From JAUJOE01 sp038252945 (GTDB taxonomy: Bacteria; Actinomycetota; Actinomycetes; Propionibacteriales; Nocardioidaceae), in the NCBI GenBank assembly GCA_038252945.1, contig JBBSHN010000034.1, positions 1 to 21,839 of the forward strand: a stretch of 21,839 bases of DNA, given 5' to 3'. Shown here piece by piece: positions 1 to 7,352 of this stretch. How positions within the stretch are numbered: position 1 is the first letter of the stretch; every line of letters starts with the position of its first letter. The notes beneath the pieces are model-generated. The model was not told the origin of the DNA. It ran no database searches and was given only the letters and a program-made list of their open reading frames with translations. Both the position numbers and the translations under genes were made by a program.

Positions 1-57
1 GAGGTGGAAGGCAGTAATGCACGTAGCCGACCGGTACTAATAGGCCGAGGGCTTGTC
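1..57 (+). rRNA. rrl: 23S ribosomal RNA, 3' end (partial)
   Basis: The first ~57 bases match the conserved 3' terminus of bacterial 23S rRNA: the GACCGGTACTAATAGGCCGA block followed by GGGCTTGT is the typical actinobacterial ending. The gene begins outside the window. The exact mature 3' end is approximate. An 80-base spacer separates it from the 5S gene, as in a standard 16S-23S-5S operon. Confidence 0.93.
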
Positions 58-137
58 TTCTTCATTCAACTTGTCTGCAGCTTGTTCGCGTCCACTGTGT
101 AGTTCCCGAGATACGGTCGGGGACATATCTCCATAGT

Positions 138-256
138 GTTTCGGCGATCATGGCGAAGGGGAAACACCCGGCTCCATTCCGAACCCGGAAGTTAAGCCCT
201 TCAGCGCCGATGGTACTGCACGCGGGAGCGTGTGGGAGAGTAGGACGTCGCCGGAC
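138..256 (+). rRNA. rrf: 5S ribosomal RNA
   Basis: This is a complete 5S rRNA of about 119 nt. It contains the hallmark conserved blocks CATTCCGAACCCGGAAG, TAAGCCC, CAGCGCCGATGGTACTGC and TGGGAGAGTAGGACG. The 5' segment (TTCGGCGA) pairs with the 3' segment (TCGCCGGA) to close helix I, which sets the ends to within a base or two. It follows the 23S tail and is immediately followed by a terminator hairpin, so it is the last gene of the rRNA operon. Confidence 0.95.
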
Positions 257-264
257 ATTTTTGT

Positions 265-300
265 GCAAGAGGGCTGCCTTTGGGTGGCCCTCTTGCTGTT
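265..300 (+). terminator. rRNA operon terminator
   Basis: Perfect 10-bp inverted repeat GCAAGAGGGC (265-274) and GCCCTCTTGC (287-296). The loop can extend the stem through further U-G and C-G pairs. A short TGTTGT tail follows. It lies 8 nt after the 5S gene and just before the Shine-Dalgarno of the next gene, which is the expected place for the rRNA operon terminator. Confidence 0.85.
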
Positions 301-315
301 GTAAGGAGGCTGGCT

Positions 316-1206
316 GTGCCAGGGCGCAAGCGGTCAGACGACTCTTCGCGACGCAGCCCTGTTCCGCCGGAGCGGGACAAGCAGATCACCGGCGGAGTGC
401 ACCGTCGAAGCGAGCGACCGGAGACGACGCGGACGACCGCGCAGGCGGAGTACGACGGGCCACCCCTTGACAGTGACATCACCGGGGCCGAGATCGCCGG
501 TGAAGTGAAGAGCTCGCTTCGGTCCCTCCCGGAGAAGCTGGCGCTTCGCGTTGCTCGCCATCTGGTGGCCGCTGGGCGGCTGCTCGACACGGATCCAGAG
601 ACCGCTTATCGGCATACCCTCGCCGCCCGCGCTCGAGCCGGCCGCATCGCCCTCGTGCGTGAAGCGTGCGGAGAATCTGCCTACGCCGCAGACCACTTCA
701 AGGAGGCTCTTGCGGAGTTCCAGGCCGCCCGAAGAATCAACGGCAGCCCGCTGTACCTACCCCTTCTCGCCGACTGCGAGCGAGCGCTGGGCAGGCCGGA
801 GCGGGCGCTGGCGCTCGCCCAAGACCCCGCCGTGCAGCAGCTCGACGCCGCCGGTCGAATCGAGATGCGAATCGTCGAGTCGGGAGCGCGTCGAGACCTG
901 GGCGACCTTCGGTCCGCATTGCGGGCCCTTGACCTGCCAGCACTTCACCAGCGCGGTACGACAGCGGGAATCGCCCGCCTTCGCTATGCGTATGCCGACA
1001 CTCTGCTTGCTGCTGGCCAAGACGACGCAGCTCTTGAATGGTTCCATCGAGCGGCGGGTGCCGATCCTGAAGGCGGAACCGATGCTGCTGATCGCATTGC
1101 GGAACTCGAGGGACTTCATATGGTCGACCTCCTCGAGGACGCCGCTTCGGCGTCGGCCATGCCTGTCGATGCCACTGACGAGCCGCAGTCCACAGCGCCG
1201 AGCTAG
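316..1206 (+). CDS. Tetratricopeptide-repeat protein, Rv1691-like
   Basis: Encodes 296 residues. GTG 316 is preferred over the upstream in-frame TTG 280, because AAGGAGG (303-309) sits 6 nt ahead of it and TTG 280 lies inside the rRNA terminator. The first ~65 residues are charged and Arg/Ser/Thr-rich, probably disordered. After that come Ala/Leu-rich paired helices of TPR type (for example the AYAADHFKEALAEFQAARRI and AALEWFHRAAGADP segments). No catalytic motif, signal peptide or membrane segment is visible. In M. tuberculosis a TPR-type protein of unknown function occupies the same position upstream of the HAD phosphatase and tlyA. Its function here is unknown; a scaffold role is inferred only from the fold. 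Confidence 0.82.
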   Translation: MPGRKRSDDSSRRSPVPPERDKQITGGVHRRSERPETTRTTAQAEYDGPPLDSDITGAEIAGEVKSSLRSLPEKLALRVARHLVAAGRLLDTDPETAYRHTLAARARAGRIALVREACGESAYAADHFKEALAEFQAARRINGSPLYLPLLADCERALGRPERALALAQDPAVQQLDAAGRIEMRIVESGARRDLGDLRSALRALDLPALHQRGTTAGIARLRYAYADTLLAAGQDDAALEWFHRAAGADPEGGTDAADRIAELEGLHMVDLLEDAASASAMPVDATDEPQSTAPS

Positions 1207-1288
1207 TCGGTTCTTCGTCCACAGGCATCGAATTGCCTCCGCACTTCTGGCGAGTGCGTGAAAGCCTCGAGTTCGTCAGGAGGTGGCG

Positions 1289-1645
1289 ATGGCAGAGCGG
1301 CTCATCCGCAACGACGTGACTCTCTGCGGTCGCCTGGCGGCCCCGCCGGACGAGCGTGAGCTGCCCAGCGGCGACTGGGTGCTGACCGCCCGCATCATCG
1401 TCGACCGGGATGCCAACGAGATGACCAAGTCACGCCAACGCGTGGACACCATCGGCTGCGTCGCGTGGCAAGCGCGCATTCAGCGCACGATGCGGTCATG
1501 GCAGCCAGGTGACCTGGTCCAGATCGATGGGGCGCTCCGGCGCCGTTTCTACCGGGGGACAGCCGGAGCGGTGAGCCGGACTGAAGTAGAGGTCAAGCGA
1601 GCCAAGCGGCTGAAGCCGGCGGGAGCGAAGGCGCCTTCGGGGTAG
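1289..1645 (+). CDS. Short single-stranded DNA-binding (SSB-family) protein
   Basis: Encodes 118 residues. ATG 1289 is chosen because AGGAGG (1278-1283) lies 5 nt upstream; the in-frame GTG at 1283 overlaps that Shine-Dalgarno. The sequence is an SSB-type OB fold. It opens with NDVTLCGRLAAPP, continues through the strand pattern WVLTARIIVDR and DTIGCVAWQARI, and has the GDLVQIDGALRRRFYR strand typical of SSB. It ends shortly after the fold in a basic tail, without the disordered linker and acidic C-terminal tip (DDDIPF-like) of replicative SSB. It also lies outside the rpsF-ssb-rplI locus. It is therefore probably a paralogue rather than the essential SSB. It converges on the DUF1015 gene with only 7 bp between stop codons. 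Confidence 0.85.
   Translation: MAERLIRNDVTLCGRLAAPPDERELPSGDWVLTARIIVDRDANEMTKSRQRVDTIGCVAWQARIQRTMRSWQPGDLVQIDGALRRRFYRGTAGAVSRTEVEVKRAKRLKPAGAKAPSG
1626..1639. terminator. Palindrome between convergent genes, possible bidirectional terminator
   Basis: CGAAGGCGCCTTCG is a perfect 14-bp palindrome that can fold into a 5-bp stem with a GCGC loop. It lies in the last codons of the SSB-like gene and a few bases from the converging DUF1015 stop. There is no strong T-run on either side. A terminator role is inferred from position only. Confidence 0.3.
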
Positions 1646-1652
1646 TCGAAGC

Positions 1653-2909
1653 TCATGCCTCATCGACGAAGCGGCGCATGACAAGGCCGGTGCGCGGTTT
1701 GGGTCCGAAGGACGTTGACTTGCGCGGAAGGCTGGCTCCCCCGGCTGCCACCTGCATCACCTGCTCCAGTGGAGGTGGGTGCAGCAGAATCGCCACTCCT
1801 CCCTCCCGCAGGGCCGCGGCCACCGCCTGCTCCGCGGTGTGGTGATATCCGAGCCGGTCGTCTCCGACAGCCCAGTGCCGCAACAGATCACTGTGGAGTA
1901 GCTCGGCGTCGGTGACCGCCTGCTGCTCGGGCACCTCCGCCGCCAGAATTTCCGCAAGCCGTCCGTCTGTCAGCACGAAGCGCCGTGGACTCTCCGGCAG
2001 GGACTGCGAAGGCTCACCAGATACCGACGAGGAGAGCACGCGGTAACCCGCGGGTGCCGAAAACGAGCTCAGCTTCGCCTCCGCGACGGTGCGATGGATG
2101 GCGCCGAGACGCAACGGATAGCGAGAGGAGTCGATGAGCAGAGCGAGACCGCGCTCCTCCGGCCCGTAGTCGCGTCCGGCGAGACGGGCTCTCGAACGCA
2201 TCTGCAAGTAGCTGGCGTACCGATGGTGTCCGTCAGCGATCAATGCCTGGTGTGGTGCCAGCATCGACTGCAGCCGCCGAAGCTGTGCGGGGTCTGTCAC
2301 CGACCACAGCCGGTGGCGGCTCCCGGAACTCCCAGACGCAGGCTCTGCAGAGGTCACGTCAACCAGCGGTGGTGTGCTGCGCAGGGCAGTAAGGATTTCC
2401 TCGGTTGCTCCCGCGCCGTCGTACACGAGCAGGATCGGTTCGAGGTTCGCTTCGGCGGCGCTCATCATGGCCAGCCGGTCAGCCACGATCTCGCCGATCA
2501 CGTCCTCGTGGGGCAGAATCGTCCGTTCAGCGGGGCTGCGCAGCTCGAGGGCGCCGACCAGTCCGCATATCGTGGTGAGCGTGTCGCCGTACTCGTAGAC
2601 GTAAAGTCCAGGCGTCGGATCAGGCGTCAGCACTCCCGATTCGACCCAACGGCGCAGCAGCTTGGCTGCATGAACGTTCGGGTCGTCGGTGTGCATCGGC
2701 TCGGCCACCAGGCGTGGCAGGATAAGCCGGACAATGTTGCGAGGATGCCGCTCCAACAGGTCCTCGATCATCTGCCGGTCCATGACGTCGTAAGGCGGCG
2801 ACGTCACGGCCCCGAGATCTGCGATCTGAGCAGAGTTGTATCGCAGCCCGCGGAACGGGTGCAGCCGAAGTCCGGACGTCGGCTGGTTGGGTAGATGCAG
2901 CCTCTCCAC
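1653..2909 (-). CDS. DUF1015 family protein
   Basis: Encodes about 418 residues from GTG 2909. The open frame continues upstream, but family homology begins at the LRLHPFRGLRY motif about 14 residues after this GTG. Family hallmarks are SPPYDV near the N-terminus and the ADGHHRYASYLQMRSRA segment in the middle. DUF1015 proteins are widespread in bacteria and have no established biochemical function. No membrane segment or signal peptide is seen. The gene has no Shine-Dalgarno at a useful distance. A TACGAT box (minus strand, 2920-2915) ends 5 nt before the GTG, so translation may be leaderless. It is divergent from the HAD phosphatase and convergent with the SSB-like gene. Confidence 0.85.
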   Translation of the reverse strand: MERLHLPNQPTSGLRLHPFRGLRYNSAQIADLGAVTSPPYDVMDRQMIEDLLERHPRNIVRLILPRLVAEPMHTDDPNVHAAKLLRRWVESGVLTPDPTPGLYVYEYGDTLTTICGLVGALELRSPAERTILPHEDVIGEIVADRLAMMSAAEANLEPILLVYDGAGATEEILTALRSTPPLVDVTSAEPASGSSGSRHRLWSVTDPAQLRRLQSMLAPHQALIADGHHRYASYLQMRSRARLAGRDYGPEERGLALLIDSSRYPLRLGAIHRTVAEAKLSSFSAPAGYRVLSSSVSGEPSQSLPESPRRFVLTDGRLAEILAAEVPEQQAVTDAELLHSDLLRHWAVGDDRLGYHHTAEQAVAAALREGGVAILLHPPPLEQVMQVAAGGASLPRKSTSFGPKPRTGLVMRRFVDEA

Positions 2910-2914
2910 GCTGC

Positions 2915-2924
2915 ATCGTACGGT
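2915..2924. promoter_or_regulatory. Overlapping divergent -10 elements (DUF1015 / HAD phosphatase)
   Basis: On the minus strand TACGAT (2920-2915) lies 5 nt upstream of the DUF1015 GTG. On the plus strand TACGGT (2919-2924) would start transcription near 2931, about 42 nt before the HAD start codon. The two TANNNT boxes share two bases. No convincing -35 elements are seen. Assignment is by motif and position only. Confidence 0.4.
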
Positions 2925-2972
2925 GACCTCCCGACGCCGCAGATTTCTCACGCTGCGCCGGAGAGGAGAGGT

Positions 2973-4022
2973 ATGCCGACTCGGCCGAACGGCGGTCCGG
3001 CTGGCTTGCTTCGCAGCGAGGAACCGCTGGCGGCGGCTTACGACTGTGCGTTGTTGGACCTGGACGGCGTTGTCTACGTGGCTGGTGATGCTCTCGACGG
3101 CGTCTCCGAGGTCCTGGAACAGGCCCGGAACCGCGGCATGACGCTGGCTTTCGTCACCAACAACGCGTCCCGACCCCCAGCCGCGGTCGCTCAGCGGCTT
3201 ACCGAGCTCGGCGTCCCGGCTGAGGAGACGGACGTCGTGACGTCTGCGCAAGCCGCTGCACGAGAGGTGGCCGCTCGCGTTCCGCGCGGCTCCACAGTGC
3301 TTCTCGTTGGTGGTGACGGGCTGGAGGCGGCGCTCGCCGAATTTGAGCTCACGCCTGCGACGTCAAGTGCAGAGTCGCCGACCGCGCTGCTTCAAGGTTT
3401 TGGTCCCGACGTCAGCTGGCGTCAGCTTGCCGACGCTGCTGTCGCGGTGCGTCAAGGGGCGATCTGGGTGGCCACTAACACGGATTTGACCATTCCCACG
3501 AGTCAGGGCCCGGCGCCGGGCAACGGGACACTCGTCAACGCGGTGGCCGCGGCGGTTGGCGCACGCCCCGCCGCCGTGGCCGGAAAACCGTTCCGCCCGC
3601 TCTTCGATGAGACCGTTGCCCGGGTCGGCTGCCGGCGCCCGCTCGTCGTCGGTGACCGTCTGGACACAGACATCGAGGGCGCACATGCCATTGATGCCGA
3701 CTCACTGCTGGTGCTGACCGGTGTCACCGACCTCACTGCGCTGTGCCGGGCTGCACCGCAACAGAGGCCGTCGTACATCGCCTGGACTCTGGACGGTCTG
3801 CTGTCTCCCCACGACGCGCCCAAGGTGCGCGCGGACGAGTCGCAGCTGAACGGCTGGGTAGTGCGCCGGTCGTCGGACGCCGTCGCCATTGAGAGCTCCG
3901 GCACAAACCGCGAGGACGGCCTGCGTGCGCTTGTGGCGCTGGCATGGGCGGCGCACGACGCAGATCCCAGCGTGGTCTTGCGCTTCGATGCGGCCGAGCA
4001 GGCGCTGGCCTCGGTACGTTGA
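2973..4022 (+). CDS. HAD-superfamily phosphatase, NagD type (Rv1692-like)
   Basis: Encodes 349 residues. ATG 2973 has a purine-rich GGAGAGGAGAGG Shine-Dalgarno just upstream; the in-frame ATG-less extension from 2895 is discarded. Motif I LLDLDGVVY (D29 nucleophile, D31 acid/base), motif II VTNNAS (T62), a conserved Lys in AGKPF and motif IV VVGDRLDTDIEGA place it in the class IIA (NagD-like) HAD phosphatases. After the catalytic core it has about 70 extra C-terminal residues (NGWVVRRSSDAV onwards), as in the mycobacterial homologue Rv1692, which is known as a glycerol-3-phosphate phosphatase. That substrate is likely but not proven here. It is the first gene of the run leading into tlyA. Confidence 0.88.
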   Translation: MPTRPNGGPAGLLRSEEPLAAAYDCALLDLDGVVYVAGDALDGVSEVLEQARNRGMTLAFVTNNASRPPAAVAQRLTELGVPAEETDVVTSAQAAAREVAARVPRGSTVLLVGGDGLEAALAEFELTPATSSAESPTALLQGFGPDVSWRQLADAAVAVRQGAIWVATNTDLTIPTSQGPAPGNGTLVNAVAAAVGARPAAVAGKPFRPLFDETVARVGCRRPLVVGDRLDTDIEGAHAIDADSLLVLTGVTDLTALCRAAPQQRPSYIAWTLDGLLSPHDAPKVRADESQLNGWVVRRSSDAVAIESSGTNREDGLRALVALAWAAHDADPSVVLRFDAAEQALASVR

Positions 4023-4027
4023 GTCTT

Positions 4028-4258
4028 ATGAGCGAGCAGCAGACAATTGAGGACGTGGCGCCTGGAACGGGCGGGTTCGCCATGATCGAGGAGCACGTGA
4101 GCCAGCTCGAGGAGGTCGCTGGCGACCCTGAGCGCGCGCTTCCGCTCTACCAGCAGCTCTCCGCCGCGCTGGACGCAGCCCTGCAAGGCTCCGATGAGCT
4201 GCCGGGCAAGCCGATCCATTTGAGCGGCACAGGGGACGAGTTCACTGCGAAGGCTTGA
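4028..4258 (+). CDS. Conserved small protein between HAD phosphatase and tlyA (Rv1693-like position)
   Basis: Encodes 76 residues from ATG 4028, 5 nt after the HAD stop, so it is probably translationally coupled. Acidic, and largely helical by composition (MIEEHVSQLEEVAGDPERALPLYQQLSAALDAAL). It has a flexible C-terminus and no membrane segment. A small protein of unknown function lies at the same place in M. tuberculosis and other actinomycetes. I recognise no domain; the short amphipathic helices suggest a protein-protein adaptor, but this is a guess. Confidence 0.72.
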   Translation: MSEQQTIEDVAPGTGGFAMIEEHVSQLEEVAGDPERALPLYQQLSAALDAALQGSDELPGKPIHLSGTGDEFTAKA

Positions 4259-4279
4259 GCTGCGGGCCGGGGGAACACT

Positions 4280-5101
4280 ATGGTCCCGGCGCTTCATCCG
4301 GTGACGCGCCGACAACGCCTCGACACTGAGCTGGTACGACGAGGGTTGGCACGCAGCCGGGAGCACGCCGCAGACCTCATCGCGCGCGGACGTGTGTTGG
4401 TCGCGGGTGCGCCCGCGACCAAAGCGGCAACGGCTGTGTCGACTGCTGCCGCCTTATGGGTTGTCGAGGATCCCGACGCCCCCGACTACGCGTCCAGAGG
4501 CGGCCATAAGCTCGCCGGTGCGCTCGACCGGTTCCGCCCTTCAGGACTGGTCGTGAGGGACCGGAATGCTCTCGACGCCGGCGCCTCCACGGGAGGGTTC
4601 ACCGACGTACTGCTGCGTCGGGGGGCGCGCTCCGTGACCGCGGTTGACGTTGGCTACGGGCAGCTGGCCTGGTCATTGCGAACCGACGACCGGGTCGTCG
4701 TACTCGAGCGCACACACGTCAACAGCCTCACCGCGGAGGCGCTTCCCGTGCGACCGGAGGTCGTGGTTGCCGACCTCTCCTTCATCTCGCTGACCAAGGT
4801 GGTGGCCACGCTCGTGCGTGTGGCAGCCGAGGAGGCGGACTTTCTGCTGTTGGTCAAGCCGCAGTTCGAAGTGGGCCGCGGTGTCGCCGGCAAAGGCGTC
4901 GTACGGGATCCGGCGCAACGGGTGAACGCGGTGCTGGCGGTGGCCGGCGAAGCCCCCACCGGCCTCGGCGTCTCAGGCGTGTGCGCAAGTCCTCTGCCTG
5001 GGCCGGCCGGAAACGTCGAGTACTTCCTGTGGCTGCAGCGCGGCGCGCCGCAACTACGGCGGGAGGTCGTCGAGCGCGTCGTGGCGGAGGGCCCACAGTG
5101 A
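4280..5101 (+). CDS. tlyA: TlyA, 16S/23S rRNA (cytidine-2'-O)-methyltransferase
   Basis: Encodes 273 residues from ATG 4280 (preceded by GGGGGA). GTG 4301, giving VTRRQRLD, is the alternative and matches the usual family N-terminus better, but it lacks a Shine-Dalgarno. An N-terminal S4 RNA-binding domain (about residues 12-62) is followed by an FtsJ/RrmJ-like Rossmann methyltransferase. The SAM-binding motif is GASTGGF (101-107). The K-D-K-E catalytic set is visible as K77 in SRGGHK, D165 in VADLSF, K193 in VKPQFE and E197. TlyA methylates C1409 of 16S and C1920 of 23S rRNA (E. coli numbering) and its loss gives capreomycin resistance in mycobacteria. It is directly upstream of nadK, as in other actinobacteria. 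Confidence 0.96.
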   Translation: MVPALHPVTRRQRLDTELVRRGLARSREHAADLIARGRVLVAGAPATKAATAVSTAAALWVVEDPDAPDYASRGGHKLAGALDRFRPSGLVVRDRNALDAGASTGGFTDVLLRRGARSVTAVDVGYGQLAWSLRTDDRVVVLERTHVNSLTAEALPVRPEVVVADLSFISLTKVVATLVRVAAEEADFLLLVKPQFEVGRGVAGKGVVRDPAQRVNAVLAVAGEAPTGLGVSGVCASPLPGPAGNVEYFLWLQRGAPQLRREVVERVVAEGPQ

Positions 5102-5148
5102 GCAACTGGCCAGCAGCCACCAACGGCGTCGAGTGAGAGAGTGGAGGA

Positions 5149-6060
5149 GTGATCGAACCGCAGGTTGCCTCACGCACCGTCCTTCTTGTGGTGCACACCG
5201 GCCGACAAGAAGCGGTGGACGTCGCACAAGCCGTCGTCAAGCGGCTGGTGAACGCGGGAATCTGCGTACGGCTTCTGGAGGAGGAGTCAGTCGCCGTCGG
5301 TGCCTCCGGTGTCGTGGAGGTGTGCGCTGACCATGAAGCGCCCGCCGGATGTGAGCTGGCGATCGTCATCGGCGGTGACGGAACTATCTTGCGTGCAGCC
5401 GAGCTCACTCGGAACACGGCTACGCCACTGCTTGGCATCAACCTCGGTCACGTCGGTTTCCTCGCCGAGGCGGAGGAGAAGGACCTCGACAGCACTGTCG
5501 ACGCGATTATCGCCGGCCACTACGTCGTAGAGGAGCGGATGACGGTCGACGTCTCGGTGACGTTGGACGGCACCGAGATCGAGTCGGGGTGGGCGCTCAA
5601 CGAAGCCACGATCGAGAAGGCCATTCGTCAGCGGATGCTCGAGGCGGTGATCGAGATCGACGACCGCCCATTGTCTCGGTGGGGCTGCGACGGCATCGTC
5701 TTTGCCACCCCCACCGGCTCAACGGCTTACGCGTTCAGCGCCGGTGGCCCGGTGGTCTGGCCCGAGGTCGAAGCCCTGCTACTGGTACCGATCAGCGCTC
5801 ACGCGCTGTTCGCCCGCCCCATGGTGGCGTCTCCGGACTCGACGCTGGCGGCAGAGGTGCTCCCCGACGGTGGATCACAGGGAGTGTTGTGGTGCGACGG
5901 GCGCCGCACCGTCCCACTACCGAAGGGTGCGCGCGTCGAGGTACGGCGGGGCTCGACACCAGTACGGCTCGCTCGCCTGCATCAGGCACCGTTCACTGAC
6001 CGACTGGTCGCCAAGTTCGATCTTCCGGTAAGCGGCTGGCGCGGTCGAGGACCGGCGTAG
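5149..6060 (+). CDS. nadK: NAD kinase
   Basis: Encodes 303 residues from GTG 5149, the only usable start after an in-frame stop at 5134-5136. The GGAGG at 5143-5147 is only one base from the GTG, so ribosome binding is probably suboptimal or uses the GAGAG at 5137-5141. Family motifs are all present: GGDGT (75-79), LGHVGFLAE, the LNEA site, and the Gly/Thr-rich GIVFATPTGSTAYAFSAGGP catalytic segment. It phosphorylates NAD to NADP in the cytoplasm. It follows tlyA by 47 bp. In most actinomycetes recN comes next; here the next gene is steA. Confidence 0.95.
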   Translation: MIEPQVASRTVLLVVHTGRQEAVDVAQAVVKRLVNAGICVRLLEEESVAVGASGVVEVCADHEAPAGCELAIVIGGDGTILRAAELTRNTATPLLGINLGHVGFLAEAEEKDLDSTVDAIIAGHYVVEERMTVDVSVTLDGTEIESGWALNEATIEKAIRQRMLEAVIEIDDRPLSRWGCDGIVFATPTGSTAYAFSAGGPVVWPEVEALLLVPISAHALFARPMVASPDSTLAAEVLPDGGSQGVLWCDGRRTVPLPKGARVEVRRGSTPVRLARLHQAPFTDRLVAKFDLPVSGWRGRGPA

Positions 6061-6064
6061 ACAG

Positions 6065-6099
6065 CGGCGACGAAGTCGCCGACCGGAGCCTCGGCCGAG
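6065..6099 (+). terminator. Hairpin after nadK, possible U-less terminator
   Basis: CGGCGAC (6065-6071) and GTCGCCG (6075-6081) form a perfect 7-bp stem with a GAA loop, beginning 5 nt after the nadK stop. A 10-bp palindrome CTCGGCCGAG follows at 6090-6099. No T-run is present; actinobacterial terminators often lack one. It could separate nadK from steA-steB. Confidence 0.4.
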
Positions 6100-6170
6100 C
6101 TGCATCGCCACGCGCCAGAGACCCCGAAATGCGCTGGTCGACGGCGGTGGTGTTGCAGGATTGAGCCGCC

Positions 6171-7352
6171 ATGAAGCTGTCCTCGTTACGCCGGTCACGC
6201 ACGACCGACGCGGCTCTCACAGGTACGGCGCGGGTGGACCGGCGAACCCGCAACCTGGTTCGGCGGCTGAGCCCCGGTGACATCGCTGTCATCGACCATG
6301 TCGATCTCGATCGTGCTGCGGCGGTGGCTCTCGTTGAGGCAGGCGTCAGCGCCGTCGTGAACGCCGCGCCGTCGGTGTCTGGGCGCTATCCCAATTTGGG
6401 GCCGCGTGTCTTGCTCGACGCAGGTGTCGCCCTGATCGACCACGTCGGGTCGGACGCCTTCGCAGCTATCGACGATGGCGAAAGGCATTGGATCGTCGGT
6501 GACATCGTGTACAGCGGAGAAGCCGCGGTGGCGTGCGGGGTGCGTCAGGACACCGCGTCAATCGAGGCGGCTCTCGAGGCGTCAAAGGAAGGCCTGCCGA
6601 GTCAGCTCGAGGCGTTCAGCGCCAGCACTGTCGAACACCTCAGAAGGGACCGCGGTCCGCTCGTTGACGGCACCGGCGTGCCCGTGCTTGCCACGCAGCT
6701 GCGCGAGCGACATGTGGTCGTCGTGCATCGAGCTTTCGACTATTCCGCTGATCTTGCGCGACTCCGCCCCTACATCGCCGACCAGCACCCGGTGCTCGTT
6801 GGAGTGGAGGCCGGAGCTGACGTCATGCTTCAAGCGGGCTATCGGCCCGACATAGTTGTCACCATCGGAGATGACATCAGCGACGCGGCGCTGACCTGCG
6901 GCGCGGAGATCGTTGAGCTGTCCTCGACCGAGAGCAAGTCAGGCTCGCTCGCCGATCGCTTCGAGCGCCTCGGGATCTCTCCCGTCGACTTCTGTGTCAG
7001 CGTGAGCGCTGAGGACGCCGCGGTGCTGCTTGCCGCTGCGGGGGACGCAAGCCTCATCGTTGTGGCAGGGTCGCATTCCTCGCTGCTGGAGTTCCTTGAT
7101 CGAGGCCAGTCCGCCATGGCGAGTTCGGTGCTCACCCGCGCAGCTGTCGGCTCACGACTCGTCGACGCGCGAGCGGTCGCGGCACTCTACCGCCACCGCA
7201 TCCGCGGATGGTGGGTGCTTCTGCTCGCGTTGGTGTCCTTGCTGTGCGTCGCAGCAGCGGTCGCGACTACTCCAGTCGGCCACGACTGGCTGGATGCCGT
7301 CTGGACGTGGGTGACCGGTGAGTACGCGCGGCTGCGGGACACCCTGCCGTGA
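6171..7352 (+). CDS. steA: SteA-like cytokinetic ring / cell-separation protein
   Basis: Encodes 393 residues from ATG 6171; no clear Shine-Dalgarno is seen. The large N-terminal part is soluble (thiamine-pyrophosphokinase-like region around YRPDIVVTIGDDISDAAL). A single transmembrane helix lies near the C-terminus (about 347-367, WWVLLLALVSLLCVAAAVATT), with ~26 residues after it. This length and layout match the actinobacterial SteA family (Rv1697). In corynebacteria SteA acts with SteB at the division site to promote RipC-FtsEX-dependent cell separation. The steB start codon overlaps the steA stop (GTGA), supporting a fixed pair. Function is inferred from family and pairing. Confidence 0.88.
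   Translation: MKLSSLRRSRTTDAALTGTARVDRRTRNLVRRLSPGDIAVIDHVDLDRAAAVALVEAGVSAVVNAAPSVSGRYPNLGPRVLLDAGVALIDHVGSDAFAAIDDGERHWIVGDIVYSGEAAVACGVRQDTASIEAALEASKEGLPSQLEAFSASTVEHLRRDRGPLVDGTGVPVLATQLRERHVVVVHRAFDYSADLARLRPYIADQHPVLVGVEAGADVMLQAGYRPDIVVTIGDDISDAALTCGAEIVELSSTESKSGSLADRFERLGISPVDFCVSVSAEDAAVLLAAAGDASLIVVAGSHSSLLEFLDRGQSAMASSVLTRAAVGSRLVDARAVAALYRHRIRGWWVLLLALVSLLCVAAAVATTPVGHDWLDAVWTWVTGEYARLRDTLP

Noticed and set aside
280..315. TTG 280 as start of the TPR gene
   Set aside because: It lies in the rRNA terminator hairpin; GTG 316 has AAGGAGG in position.
2094..2894. 266-codon plus-strand ORF inside DUF1015
   Set aside because: Antisense to a clearly conserved protein; such long shadows are usual at this GC content.
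2620..2916. 98-codon reverse ORF with an ATG and a well-spaced GGGAGGT
   Set aside because: It is out of frame with DUF1015 and encodes no recognisable sequence. The DUF1015 motif LRLHPFRGLRY lies in the other frame, so the good ribosome site is taken as coincidence.
3503..4366. 287-codon reverse ORF over the HAD and small-protein genes
   Set aside because: Antisense shadow; Arg/Ser-rich with no domain, covering real genes.
6061..6170. recN remnant between nadK and steA
   Set aside because: Too short, and no RecN-like motif (P-loop or signature) is visible in any frame.
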